A stretch of 64,000 nucleotides of DNA from Kutzneria kofuensis (GTDB taxonomy: Bacteria > Actinomycetota > Actinomycetes > Mycobacteriales > Pseudonocardiaceae), in contig NZ_JACHIR010000001.1 of NCBI RefSeq assembly GCF_014203355.1, positions 1,304,038 through 1,368,037 of the forward strand, written 5' to 3'. Of this stretch, positions 1 to 8,052 are shown piece by piece; within the stretch, counting starts at the first letter, position 1; every line of letters starts with the position of its first letter. The position numbers and the translations under genes are program-made. The notes under the pieces were generated by a model. The model ran no database searches and was not told where the DNA came from. It was given only the letters and a program-made list of their open reading frames with translations.

Positions 1-206
1 CAACCGCCGACCACCAACGGATTTCCACAAGTGTCAACGATTCTCACGCACCGAAGCCCGGCCCGACGCAGCCGGGCCGCGAGCCATGCCGCGGCCCGGC
101 GCACCTGGGGGCGATCCGAGCTGACGCTCGGGATCGCGGCCAGTGCGGCGATGTCCTCGACGAACCGGCCCCGATTGCGGGCCGCGTAGGCCAGCGCGCC
201 CCTCAC
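1..206 (-). CDS. M20-family peptidase, N-terminal part only (runs off the window)
   Basis: A GTG at 204-206 opens a frame that continues to the left edge of the window. It overlaps the stop of the upstream gene by 4 nt (GTGA), which implies translational coupling. The visible 68 residues contain FVEDIAALAAIPSVSSD followed by an alternating Arg/Ala helix ending RRAGL. This is the usual start of M20/M28 zinc amino- or dipeptidases, whose metal ligands lie further on and cannot be seen here. It is the last visible gene of the minus-strand operon 5706 to 1. The M20 assignment rests on the N-terminal pattern alone, so the family is likely but not certain. Confidence 0.65.
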   Translation of the reverse strand, partial: MRGALAYAARNRGRFVEDIAALAAIPSVSSDRPQVRRAAAWLAARLRRAGLRCVRIVDTCGNPLVVGG

Positions 207-1408
207 CGGCGGGCGCCGTTGACCGCGGGCACCCCACTTCCCTTGTAGACCCCGAGTCCGCCGCGCTTGGCGAACGCCTGCCGCCGCGGACCGCTCTTGA
301 CCGGCGCCGCGACCCCCACGGGGCGGTGCGCGTCCCAGGGCAGCACCCGCTCGACCTCGGTCCGCTCGGCCAGCCGCAGCGACTGCGCGGAGGTGATCCA
401 CTCCTCGGCCGGCTCGGCGATCTCCAGCAGCAGCGCCTCGAACTCGGACCGCGTCGACTCCAGGATGTGCGGGGCGGCCAGCCACCGCAACACCTGCCGG
501 CCGGTCACGCCCATCCGCTGCCGCGGCGAGGTGACCAGGCGCTCGTCGAAGTAGCGGATCAGGACCTCGTCCACCACGTCCCACGCGTTCGCCGCGCCGA
601 AGAGCTCCTTGACGTCCGGCGCGTTGAGGATGCGGAACGCCTCCTCCAGCAGCTGCATGACCTCCACGCGCAGCACGTTGAGGTGGCCGTACGAGGTGAA
701 CTTCAGGTTGTTGCGCAGGTCGAGGCCGGCCCGGCGGACGATCGCGATGCTGCCGAAGCTCGGGTCGTAGGCCCGGGCCCGGATCACGTCGGAGATCCGC
801 TTGTCCCGCCAGAACAGCGCCACCTGGTTGTTCAGGTGCACGAACAGCCGGTGGAAGTCCACGTTCGGCCGCGAGTTCGCCGCGCCCGCCCCCTTGCCGT
901 AGCCCAGGATCCTCCGGTACGCGGCGATCCGGTCCCGCTTGGTGTAGCGCAGCACGTCGCGCCGGTCGAACCGGTACAGCCCGAACGCGCCCGGCCCGTC
1001 GGACAGCCGGATCGCGCCGCCCTGGAACAGCTCCTGCAGCTTCTGCACGACGCGGAACACCCCGATCCGCTCGTGCTGGTACAGGTAGTACAGGTCGCCG
1101 ACGGCGATGATGCGTTCGGAGGCAACGGTTTCGTCGTAGGCCTCGACGCCGCGCGGCATCCGCGTCTGGCCCAGGTCCGGCGCCGCGTCCGAGCCGACGC
1201 CGACCAGCCCGGCCAGTCCCCCGTCCGGCGACGGCGGCTGTGCCCGCTCCGCGGCGTCGACCTGCTCGAGCATGCCGTCGATCTGCTTGAGGATGGCGTC
1301 GCCCAGCTGCGGGTTGCTGGTGAGCTGGTCGCCCAGCCGGTCGGCGACCTGCTCGCGCAGCGCGGCGACCCGGTCGAACAGGTCGCGATAGTCCTTCTCG
1401 GTGCCCAT
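203..1408 (-). CDS. Protein of unknown function (401 aa), operon member
   Basis: The ATG at 1408 is preceded by a good ribosome site (GAGGAGGAC). The product is soluble, with no signal peptide or membrane segment. Residues 1-55 are helical and charged, residues 60-90 form a Gly/Pro/Asp linker, and residues 95-330 form one helical domain rich in Arg, Tyr and Phe. The tail is basic and Gly-rich. I do not recognise a known domain. It sits 10 nt after the 433-aa gene and overlaps the M20 peptidase gene by 4 nt, so it is part of the same transcript. A structural or adaptor role beside the metalloprotease is possible but unproven. Confidence 0.75.
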   Translation of the reverse strand: MGTEKDYRDLFDRVAALREQVADRLGDQLTSNPQLGDAILKQIDGMLEQVDAAERAQPPSPDGGLAGLVGVGSDAAPDLGQTRMPRGVEAYDETVASERIIAVGDLYYLYQHERIGVFRVVQKLQELFQGGAIRLSDGPGAFGLYRFDRRDVLRYTKRDRIAAYRRILGYGKGAGAANSRPNVDFHRLFVHLNNQVALFWRDKRISDVIRARAYDPSFGSIAIVRRAGLDLRNNLKFTSYGHLNVLRVEVMQLLEEAFRILNAPDVKELFGAANAWDVVDEVLIRYFDERLVTSPRQRMGVTGRQVLRWLAAPHILESTRSEFEALLLEIAEPAEEWITSAQSLRLAERTEVERVLPWDAHRPVGVAAPVKSGPRRQAFAKRGGLGVYKGSGVPAVNGARR

Positions 1409-1418
1409 GTCGTCCTCC

Positions 1419-2720
1419 TCACGCGTCCGGCTCGGACTGCCGCCGCGTCCGGACCGGCGCGGAGGTGTCTACTGTGGACGGAAGCGCGCGGGTCGCCCGC
1501 AGCGACCCGGCCCCGTTGCCGTCGGGGTGACGCACCGGCGCCGCCACCGACAGCACCTCGTTGAGGTCGTCGATGAGCGAGTCGATGCCGATCTGCACCC
1601 GCCTGCTGAAGAAGCCGGGCGGCAGCGCGGGCTGGCCGCCGGGCGCGGTCGGCAGCAGCACCACGATCGCCACCAGCTGCCGCACCACCTGGGTGAACGC
1701 GCTGTCCACGCCGTCCTTGCCGGCGCTGGTGATGAACTGCTGGCCCTCGGTGGTGGCGAAGTCGCCGATCCAGCGCAGCAGCCCGCCCAGTGGCATCGTG
1801 CCGCCGCCGGGGACCGGCACCCGCAGCACCTCGCGCTCGCCGGCGTTGATCAGCACCGAGTCGAACGCGTCGGTCAGCTCGTCGACCTGGCTCGCGGTGG
1901 CCGCGAGCAGCTGGGACAGCGCCACCAGCGCCGGCCCGAAGTAGCCCTGGCTGCCCGGCGGCAGCGTGAACGGGTCGATCTTGCCGCGCTGCGCCTGCCA
2001 GCTGTAGTACAACGACGCCACCCAGTCGACGATGGTGATGAACGAGGTCTGCACGCGCTCGTCGCCGACCGAGTCGACGAAGTCCGGGAGCAGCCCGAAC
2101 GCGTCGCGCACCATGCCGAGGTGGCCGCCGACGGTGTCCGGGTCGATCGTCACCGGATGGCCGCCGCCGGACTCCACCGACTGCGGCGGCCGGTCGTCGA
2201 CGAACAGCAGCAGCCGGAAGATCTGGTCCACCCGGGGCACCCGGATCAGCGGGCTCTCGAACTCCTTGCGCAGCTCGATCAGGTCGTGGTGGACCAGTGA
2301 CCGGAAGCCCTCGGCGGCCTCGGCGTTGAAGTCGACCCGCAGCGGCGTCAGGGAGTCCAGCAGCTCGCCGGAGTCCTTCACGGCCGTGCGCGCCCGGGCC
2401 GCCAGTGACGCCTGCGCCCCGGTGACCGCGCCCAGGTCGGCCTGCACCGCGTAGCCGCGCGGCGTCCACTTCGCGTCGGTGTGGCCCTCCACCCGGCTCA
2501 GGTCGAAGCTGCCGGTCAGCGCCGCGACGAAGCCCTTGGTGTCGCCGTCGCGCCACTTCCAGCCGAGCACGTCGCTGATCGCCTGCGCCGCCTGGTCGGC
2601 GACCGGCCCGTCGCCCCGCCGCGACGGCGTCGCCGTGGACACCTCGCGGGTCAGGATCGGGTACGCCGTGTCGATGTCGGTCGGCGGCGGCTGTGTCGGC
2701 CGGTCCTCAGTGCTGGTCAT
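1419..2720 (-). CDS. Protein of unknown function (433 aa), operon member
   Basis: I chose the ATG at 2720 because GGAGTGAGG lies directly before it; a GTG two codons upstream is the alternative. Residues 1-45 are Pro/Thr-rich and probably disordered. The rest is a helical, moderately hydrophobic domain (for example GYFGPALVALSQLLAATASQ near 230-250 and VVRQLVAIVVLLP near 330) but has no convincing membrane helix. I recognise no catalytic motif. The gene follows the metalloprotease gene by about 22 nt. Its length and helical composition resemble those of the 401-aa neighbour, but I see no alignable similarity between them. Confidence 0.75.
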   Translation of the reverse strand: MTSTEDRPTQPPPTDIDTAYPILTREVSTATPSRRGDGPVADQAAQAISDVLGWKWRDGDTKGFVAALTGSFDLSRVEGHTDAKWTPRGYAVQADLGAVTGAQASLAARARTAVKDSGELLDSLTPLRVDFNAEAAEGFRSLVHHDLIELRKEFESPLIRVPRVDQIFRLLLFVDDRPPQSVESGGGHPVTIDPDTVGGHLGMVRDAFGLLPDFVDSVGDERVQTSFITIVDWVASLYYSWQAQRGKIDPFTLPPGSQGYFGPALVALSQLLAATASQVDELTDAFDSVLINAGEREVLRVPVPGGGTMPLGGLLRWIGDFATTEGQQFITSAGKDGVDSAFTQVVRQLVAIVVLLPTAPGGQPALPPGFFSRRVQIGIDSLIDDLNEVLSVAAPVRHPDGNGAGSLRATRALPSTVDTSAPVRTRRQSEPDA

Positions 2721-2742
2721 CCTCACTCCATCTCGTGGTTGC

Positions 2743-4029
2743 TCAACGCGAACGCCGGCCGAGCTCGCCGAAGAAGTTCCTGGTCAACACGTCCGGACCG
2801 GCGAGCCGGCGGTCCAGCGCGACGCGCACCGCGCCGATGAGGAACCGCTCCGGCACCACCCCGGGGTCTACGCCGCGGGCCAGCCGGCCGGCCGCCTCCT
2901 CGATCATCGCCTGTTCCTTGTGCTCGAACCGGAGCACCGCGGCCAGCGTCCGGTTGCCCAGCGACGGGTAGCGGGTGTGGCAGATGGTGTCCACCACCAG
3001 CGGCACCGCCCGGTCCGCGGTGCGCAGCAGCGACTCCGGGATGCTGCTGCCCCAGGTGTCCGGGTACAGCGTCCGCCACAGCCGCGCGTAGTGCCGCGAC
3101 TGCTCAGTGAAACCCATGCGCCGCAACAGTTCTATCGACAGCTTGGCCCGCAGGTACGGGGTCGGGTGCACGCCGGTCGGCGAGTGCCGCAGCGCCTGCG
3201 CCCGCGACCGGCCGATGACGTCGAACAGCGATCCCACGAACGCCGGCCCGCCGAGCAGCAGGCCCGACATGTCGGCGAAGGTCTCCCGGTTCCACCGCGT
3301 CCAGGTGGCCGCGACCGAGCGGGGCAGGCCGTCGGCGAGCAGCCGCCGCGCGATGCCGACCGGCACCACCCGGTGCAGCCCGAGGTCGTTCTGCAGGTTG
3401 TGGCTCACCTCGTGCAGCACCGCGCCCAGCGTCCACGGGTTGACCATCCGGTGGTACGGCAGCTGGATCAGCGGAAAAGGGTTGAGCTGCCGGCCGATCC
3501 GGCTCAACCGGATGCCGCGCCGGAAGGTGGCCGGTGAGAAACCCGTGCGCAGGTAGCAGAACGGCGCCGGGGCCGGGATCGGCTTGGGCACGCCGACACC
3601 CAGGTACGCGTACTGGTAGCAGTCCAGCGCGATCCGGTCGCACGCCACCAGCCACGGCGCGAACGCCGACTGCCGCTGGCCGAACAGCTCCAGGTAGAAG
3701 TCCCACACCTGCTCGACGGCGCGCACGAAGTCGTGCGCACGGGACTTCTGGTGCAGCAACTCGGTCATCGCGGCCCGGTCAGGCCGGGCGACCGCGGTCT
3801 CGGCGGCGTCGCGGACCCGGGCCGACGCCGTGCGCAGCGGCCGGCGCAGGGTGCCGATCAGCGCGTTGGCCGCCTCCACGTGCCCGCGACTGGGACCGGT
3901 CGCCGGATCGCCGAACTCGTCGACGGAGAACGGCCGCAGCGCGGCCAGGTGGCGCTCCACGTTCAGCGCCTGGCTGAGCACCCAGTCACGGTGGTCGGGC
4001 CGCGTGACTGCTCGCTCAGCGACGAGCAC
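2743..4029 (-). CDS. Gluzincin-like zinc metalloprotease (HEXXH...EXXAD)
   Basis: The 428-aa product carries LHEVSH at 205-210 (HEXXH, two zinc ligands and the catalytic Glu). About 40 residues later it has RETFADMSG, with Glu249 and the ExxAD pattern seen as the third zinc ligand region of M48-like and other gluzincins. There is no signal peptide or membrane helix, so the protein is probably cytoplasmic or exported by an unusual route. The GTG start at 4029 overlaps the previous gene by 14 nt and has AGGAGG 4 nt upstream. The domain around the motif does not match a family I can name. Its position directly after the two acidic proteins suggests it may process or regulate them (inference). 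Confidence 0.8.
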   Translation of the reverse strand: MLVAERAVTRPDHRDWVLSQALNVERHLAALRPFSVDEFGDPATGPSRGHVEAANALIGTLRRPLRTASARVRDAAETAVARPDRAAMTELLHQKSRAHDFVRAVEQVWDFYLELFGQRQSAFAPWLVACDRIALDCYQYAYLGVGVPKPIPAPAPFCYLRTGFSPATFRRGIRLSRIGRQLNPFPLIQLPYHRMVNPWTLGAVLHEVSHNLQNDLGLHRVVPVGIARRLLADGLPRSVAATWTRWNRETFADMSGLLLGGPAFVGSLFDVIGRSRAQALRHSPTGVHPTPYLRAKLSIELLRRMGFTEQSRHYARLWRTLYPDTWGSSIPESLLRTADRAVPLVVDTICHTRYPSLGNRTLAAVLRFEHKEQAMIEEAAGRLARGVDPGVVPERFLIGAVRVALDRRLAGPDVLTRNFFGELGRRSR

Positions 4030-4789
4030 GGCGCCTCCTGGCGGGTCGCGAGTGGTAGCGGTGGTTGAGCACGTTGGTGGCGTGCACGGCGCGGCGGGCC
4101 GCGTGCGGCCGGTGGTGCCGGCGGTGGTGGTGGCGCGAGCGCGGGTGGCCGTGCGATGGCGAGACCTTGGCGGCGTTGCGCAGCAGCGTGCCGACCGCGC
4201 CGCGGGCGGTGATCTGCCGGCCGTCGGCGTACTGCGTGGCCAGATCCTTGACGGTGTTGAGCGCGACCGACGGCAGCGCCTTGATCAGCGGCCGGCGGCG
4301 GACGTCCCGCCACAGGTCGGTGCCGACCTTGGCCAGGCCCTTGGCCAGCGGCTTGCCCACCGCGCGCAGCAGCTTCGGCGCGGCCTTCGCCGCCAGCTTG
4401 CCGGCGATCGACACCAGCGGGCCGAGGAACGCCTCCGCCTCGGCCTCCGACTCCGCCTCGGCGGCGCGGGTGGCCAGGTGCGCCATCAGCTCGGCCTCGC
4501 CGGCCAGCCCCAGCCGGGAGGCGCGGAAGTTCGGGTCGGCGAAGTCCTCGAACTCGAAGTCCGCCTCGTCCTCGTCCTCGTACTCGTAGAGGAACTCGTC
4601 CTCGAGCTCCTCCTCGGTGTCGTACTCGTACTCCCCCTCGAGCTCGTCCTCCAGCTCGGCCTCGTACTCGCTCTCGTCCTCGCCCTCGAACGCGTGCTGC
4701 TCGAACTCGGACTCGAACTCCAGCTCGTGGTGGCCGTTCAGTTCGTACTCGTGCAGTTCGCCCTCGATCGCGGGGTAGCCGCGGCTCAT
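4016..4789 (-). CDS. Acidic Glu/Tyr-rich protein with cationic C-terminus (257 aa)
   Basis: Residues 1-90 are extremely acidic, with alternating Glu/Tyr/Phe/Asp (for example EGEYEYDTEEELEDEF). An EAESEAEAEAFLG motif follows near 115. Residues 120-200 form a cationic amphipathic region rich in Lys, Ala and Leu (KLAAKAAPKLLRAVGKPLAK). The last 45 residues are almost all Arg, His and Pro. Residues 120-200 align with the upstream 306-aa protein (LRAV, RPL/RPY, DLAxxxxxGR), so the two are paralogues. The ATG overlaps the upstream stop (ATGA), so they are translationally coupled. I do not know a function; a charge-neutralised membrane-active or self-assembling protein is possible. Confidence 0.8.
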   Translation of the reverse strand: MSRGYPAIEGELHEYELNGHHELEFESEFEQHAFEGEDESEYEAELEDELEGEYEYDTEEELEDEFLYEYEDEDEADFEFEDFADPNFRASRLGLAGEAELMAHLATRAAEAESEAEAEAFLGPLVSIAGKLAAKAAPKLLRAVGKPLAKGLAKVGTDLWRDVRRRPLIKALPSVALNTVKDLATQYADGRQITARGAVGTLLRNAAKVSPSHGHPRSRHHHRRHHRPHAARRAVHATNVLNHRYHSRPARRRRARR

Positions 4790-5706
4790 GCTCGTCCTCC
4801 CAGCTCGTCTGCTGTCCTGACCACCGCCGTGCGACCGGCGGGAACCGCGCCCGTCGGCACGGGAACCTTGCTGACCACGCGCACCACCCGGGCCGGCCGG
4901 CCGTGGCGCGCCGGCACCCGCACCGGGGTGACGACCTCGACGGTGGAACCACCGCCGGCCCGCACCACCGGCGAGCGCAGCGGGCCCGGGTACGTGCCGA
5001 CCGCGCTGCGCACGCCCCTGACGTGGCGGACGAGTGCGTCCTGGCTGTCACCGAGCACGTTCGCCGTGTGCGCGGCCATCACCTTGGCCGCCAACGGCCG
5101 GCTCAGCTTCCGTCCACTGTGGACGTGCCGGGCCAGCGTGTGCGCGGTGCGGTCGACGATCGTCGGCACCACGCCCGTGTACGGCCGGGTCTCGCGGCGG
5201 CGGTGCAGCAACTCCGCCAGCACCGCCGCGCCGCGCACCAGGTCCCCGTGCACCGCGCGCAGTGCCCGGTGATCGGGGCGGGACAACAAAGTTGCCGCCG
5301 CCGCGCCGACCAGCGCCTCCGCCTCGGCCTCCGAGTCCGTGCGCGCCGCCTGCGCCGCCAGCGCCTCCGCCTGCGCGTGCTCCGCCGTCAGCGGCCGGCG
5401 CTCGTGCTCCTGCTCGTACTCGCCCTCCAGGGCGCTCGCCAGCACGTCTCCCGCGAGACCGCCGAGCGGCCCGCCCAGGGCGCTGCCCACGATCGGGGCC
5501 GCGATCTTCGCCAGCGGGCGCAACACCTTCACGCCGCGCTTGACGAACCGGCCGACGCCGCGCAGGCCCCTGCGCAGGCCCTTGAAGAACTCCTCGCCCT
5601 CGTCGAGTCCCTCGTCCTCGCCCTCGCCGACCAGGGCTTCCAGCTCGTCGGCGAACTCCTCCTCGTACTCGCCGTCGAGCAGGTCCTCGTATTCCAGCTG
5701 CGCCAT
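4786..5706 (-). CDS. Acidic/amphipathic paralogue, first gene of the operon (306 aa)
   Basis: Residues 1-38 are acidic (LEYEDLLDGEYEEEF). Residues 39-90 form a cationic amphipathic stretch and then a Gly/Ala hydrophobic stretch (FFKGLRRGLRGVGRFVKRGV, then APIVGSALGGPLGGLAG), which looks like a membrane-active or pore-forming segment. An acidic EGEYEQEHE link follows, then SEAEAEALVG and a helical region homologous to the 257-aa neighbour, and finally a Val/Pro/Arg-rich tail. There is no classical signal peptide. The ATG at 5706 follows GGGAGGAGCCTGGGC. As first gene it is preceded by the shared divergent control region with the LuxR-type gene. Confidence 0.8.
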   Translation of the reverse strand: MAQLEYEDLLDGEYEEEFADELEALVGEGEDEGLDEGEEFFKGLRRGLRGVGRFVKRGVKVLRPLAKIAAPIVGSALGGPLGGLAGDVLASALEGEYEQEHERRPLTAEHAQAEALAAQAARTDSEAEAEALVGAAAATLLSRPDHRALRAVHGDLVRGAAVLAELLHRRRETRPYTGVVPTIVDRTAHTLARHVHSGRKLSRPLAAKVMAAHTANVLGDSQDALVRHVRGVRSAVGTYPGPLRSPVVRAGGGSTVEVVTPVRVPARHGRPARVVRVVSKVPVPTGAVPAGRTAVVRTADELGGRA

Positions 5707-5944
5707 GCCCAGGCTCCTCCCAGCGGGCGGTCGTCCGCGCCAGGAAGTCCACCCTGGTCAAGGACCTTTCGGTAGTCGCACGAACCCGTGCGGCACGAAG
5801 CCCCTAGTTCATCTGTGTGTCACACGTTTCGGCGATGCGGAGCGTGACCGCTGTGCGGTTTCCTGGAAGTTCTCTGGACGACAGCTGCCTGTCGAGGCGG
5901 GAGGGGACCCGTCACGGGGGAGCAGGGCTAGCGGAGGTCCGTGC
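5707..5944. promoter_or_regulatory. Divergent control region with two inverted repeats
   Basis: This 238-bp gap separates the acidic-protein operon (minus) from the LuxR-type gene (plus). It contains CGCACG-aacc-CGTGCG at 5777-5792 and GTGTG-T-CACAC at 5815-5825, both perfect inverted repeats and plausible operators for the divergent regulator. No clear -35/-10 pair stands out on either strand. Confidence 0.5.
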
Positions 5945-6412
5945 ATGGGGAAGCAAGGGGTGGCGGTTTCCGGGCTGCCACCAGGGGATGACAGTGCCCG
6001 CAATGGCCGGGTGGTCACGGTCCGGTTTCCACGGGTGGTCGCCGATCCCGGACAGGACGAACTGGTGCAGAACCTGATCAGGGCGCTGGTGCGTCGGGTC
6101 GCCGAACTGGGCGGCACGTCGACGTCGGACCGGCCGGTGCTCGACTGCGAGGAACTGGGCATGCGTTGCCTGCTGCTGCCGCTCGGTCTCCGGCCGCACG
6201 GCGTCGCCGGCCTGCTCAGCCCCCGCGAACGCGAGATCGCCCGCCTCGTCGGGCTGGGCTACACCAACCGTGCGATCGCCGATTCGCTGGAGATCAGCCT
6301 CTACACGGTGTCGACGCACCTGCGCCGCGTGTTCGCCAAGCTCGATGTGACGAGCCGCGCCGCGATGGTGGCGTCACTGGCGGGAAATCCACACCTGCTG
6401 GCCGAGCAGTAG
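5945..6412 (+). CDS. Small LuxR-type DNA-binding regulator
   Basis: The 155-aa product ends in a LuxR-type helix-turn-helix. LLSPREREIARLVGLGYTNR is followed by IADSLEISLYTVSTHLRRVF and the usual KLDVTSRAAMV, roughly residues 90-145. The N-terminal 85 residues match no receiver or PAS domain I recognise. The ATG at 5945 lies about 7 nt after GGAGG; upstream in-frame codons have no such site. It is divergent from the acidic-protein operon and is the obvious candidate to control it. Without a receiver domain, the signal it reads is unknown. Confidence 0.85.
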   Translation: MGKQGVAVSGLPPGDDSARNGRVVTVRFPRVVADPGQDELVQNLIRALVRRVAELGGTSTSDRPVLDCEELGMRCLLLPLGLRPHGVAGLLSPREREIARLVGLGYTNRAIADSLEISLYTVSTHLRRVFAKLDVTSRAAMVASLAGNPHLLAEQ

Positions 6413-6510
6413 TCGGCTCGCGCCGGCCGAAGTCCGTCCTCTGTGGACTCGACCGCCGGCCGGCGCGACCGAGGACGACGGCTGTCCGCAATCATCCGTA
6501 GCATCGCCGT

Positions 6511-7062
6511 ATGGACACCAACCTGGACTGGACGGCGCAGGTCATCGAGCAGGCGGACTGGCACTGGACGAACCAGCTGCGGCCGCGGCTGGAAGGGCTG
6601 ACCGACGAGGAGTACCTCTGGGAGCCGGTGGCCGGGGCGTGGAGCGTGCGGCCGCGGGGCACGAGCGTGACGAGGATGGCGGCCGGCGGCGGGGACTTCG
6701 TCATCGACTACGAGTTCCCCGCGCCCGATCCGGCCCCGGTGACCACGATCGCGTGGCGCATCGGGCACCTGGTGGTGGGCGTGTTCGGCATGCGGGTCGC
6801 GGGGCACTTCGGCGGCCCGCCGGTGGACTACAAGACCCACAACTTCCCGGGCGACGCGGCCACCGCGCTGGCCCAGCTCGATGCCAACTACCAGGCCTGG
6901 ATCGACGGCCTGCGCACGGCCGACATGGCCAAGGCCGTCGGAGCGGTCGAGGGACCGTACTTCGACCAGCCGATGGCGACGCTCGCCCTGCACCTCAACC
7001 GCGAGCTGATCCACCACGGCGCGGAGATCGCGCTGCTGCGCGACCTCTACCGGTGGCGTTAG
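6511..7062 (+). CDS. DinB-like four-helix protein
   Basis: The 183-aa product has the DinB/YfiT fold pattern. LRPRLEGLTDEEYLWEPVAG comes near the start, TIAWRIGHL in the middle (a metal-binding His in this family) and LNRELIHHGAEIALLRDLY at the end (more conserved His). Actinobacteria carry many such proteins, some of them metal-dependent thiol (mycothiol) transferases. The gene is monocistronic, just upstream of the XRE regulator. The substrate cannot be told from sequence. Confidence 0.85.
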   Translation: MDTNLDWTAQVIEQADWHWTNQLRPRLEGLTDEEYLWEPVAGAWSVRPRGTSVTRMAAGGGDFVIDYEFPAPDPAPVTTIAWRIGHLVVGVFGMRVAGHFGGPPVDYKTHNFPGDAATALAQLDANYQAWIDGLRTADMAKAVGAVEGPYFDQPMATLALHLNRELIHHGAEIALLRDLYRWR

Positions 7063-7076
7063 GTTCGCTGGCAGCG
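7063..7076. promoter_or_regulatory. ClgR/PopR-like operator upstream of the XRE gene
   Basis: GTTCGC-TGGCA-GCG contains the perfect palindrome CGCTG-G-CAGCG. It matches the CGC-N5-GCG core described for ClgR boxes in actinobacteria. It lies 44 bp before the ATG of the XRE regulator, as expected for autoregulation. A second CGC-N5-GCG palindrome precedes the clpP pair at 8722. Confidence 0.5.
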
Positions 7077-7119
7077 TAAGCGCGGTACGAAAACACCGAA
7101 CCGGTGCCACGATGACGGC

Positions 7120-7458
7120 ATGGCGGACATCCTCCAGTTCCCCCCGAACCGCACGCCTGCCCCGGAACCCGAGCCGGAGCCGCTGTGGCGTGAGGCGCTC
7201 GGCCGCAGCCTGCGCGCGGCCCGGGAGGAGCAGGGCGACCGCCTCGTCGACATCGCGGAGCGGGCCGGCATCTCGCCGCAGTACCTGTCGGAGATCGAGC
7301 GCGGCCGCAAGGAGCCGTCGAGCGAGATGATCGCCGCCGTCACCGGCGCCCTCGGCGTCGAGTTCTCGACGCTGCTCATCGAGATCGCCGGCGACGTGCG
7401 GCGACTGCGCCGCGCGGCCACCCGCCGTCCCACCGGGCCCGTGCTGCTGGCCGCCTGA
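7120..7458 (+). CDS. XRE-family regulator of the ClgR/PopR type
   Basis: The 112-aa product has a Pro/Glu-rich N-terminus and an XRE helix-turn-helix at about 27-90. The stretch AGISPQYLSEIERGRKEPSS followed by EMIAAVTGALG is typical of ClgR/PopR regulators of actinobacterial Clp proteases. The C-terminus is VLLAA; a C-terminal Ala-Ala is known to target PopR and ClgR for Clp-dependent degradation in Streptomyces. It is convergent with the clpP pair and ends 3 bp from it. I infer that it activates that pair and is degraded by Clp, forming a feedback loop. Confidence 0.85.
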   Translation: MADILQFPPNRTPAPEPEPEPLWREALGRSLRAAREEQGDRLVDIAERAGISPQYLSEIERGRKEPSSEMIAAVTGALGVEFSTLLIEIAGDVRRLRRAATRRPTGPVLLAA

Positions 7459-7461
7459 GCC

Positions 7462-8052
7462 TCACGCCCGCTGGTCGATGACGTGGTCGGCCAGCCCGTA
7501 CTCGACCGCGCCGACCGCGTCGAACACGCGGTCCCGGTCGGTGTCGTGCCGCAGCTGCTCGACGTCGTGACCGGTGTGCCGGCTGAGGATGTTCTCCAGC
7601 TGGGTGCGCACCCGCACCACCTCGTCGGCCTGGAGGATGAGGTCCGGGATGGTGCCGCGGCCCTGCGCCGCCGGCTGGTGCAGCACCACCCGGGCGTGTC
7701 GCAGGATCGTGCGGCGCCCGGCCTCGCCGCCGGCCAGCAGCACCGCGCCGGCCGCCACCGCCTGGCCGATGCAGGTCGTCGCCACCGGCGCCTTGACGAA
7801 GCGCATGGTGTCGTACAGGGCGAGCATCGCCGACGGGTCGCCGCCCTCGGAGTTGATGTACAGGTTGATCTCCTGGTCCGGGTTCTCGGCGTCCAGGAAC
7901 AGCAACTGCGCGATCAGCGCGTTGGCCACCCCCGAGTCGATGGCCGTGCCCAGGTAGACGATCCGCTCCGACAGCAGGTGCGAGTAGACGTCCATGATCC
8001 GCTCGCCGCCGGCGACGCGTGTGATCACGTTGGGAATGGTGTACGTGCTCAT
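7462..8052 (-). CDS. ClpP-like subunit lacking the catalytic Ser (S to A)
   Basis: The 196-aa product is full length for ClpP. The canonical GQAASxxAVLL segment reads [13 protein letters not shown], so the catalytic Ser position is Ala100. The His (VVLHQP, His125) and the Asp of DTDRD (Asp174) are kept. The codon at the site is unambiguous (GTG GCG GCC). ATGA overlap with the upstream clpP shows translational coupling. By analogy with ClpR subunits of cyanobacteria and plastids, it would form a mixed barrel with the active partner. Confidence 0.9.
   Translation of the reverse strand: MSTYTIPNVITRVAGGERIMDVYSHLLSERIVYLGTAIDSGVANALIAQLLFLDAENPDQEINLYINSEGGDPSAMLALYDTMRFVKAPVATTCIGQAVAAGAVLLAGGEAGRRTILRHARVVLHQPAAQGRGTIPDLILQADEVVRVRTQLENILSRHTGHDVEQLRHDTDRDRVFDAVGAVEYGLADHVIDQRA

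Noticed and set aside
143-1564. A 473-codon plus-strand frame
   Set aside because: It is antisense to the 401-aa operon gene, whose ribosome site, overlaps and codon pattern are convincing.
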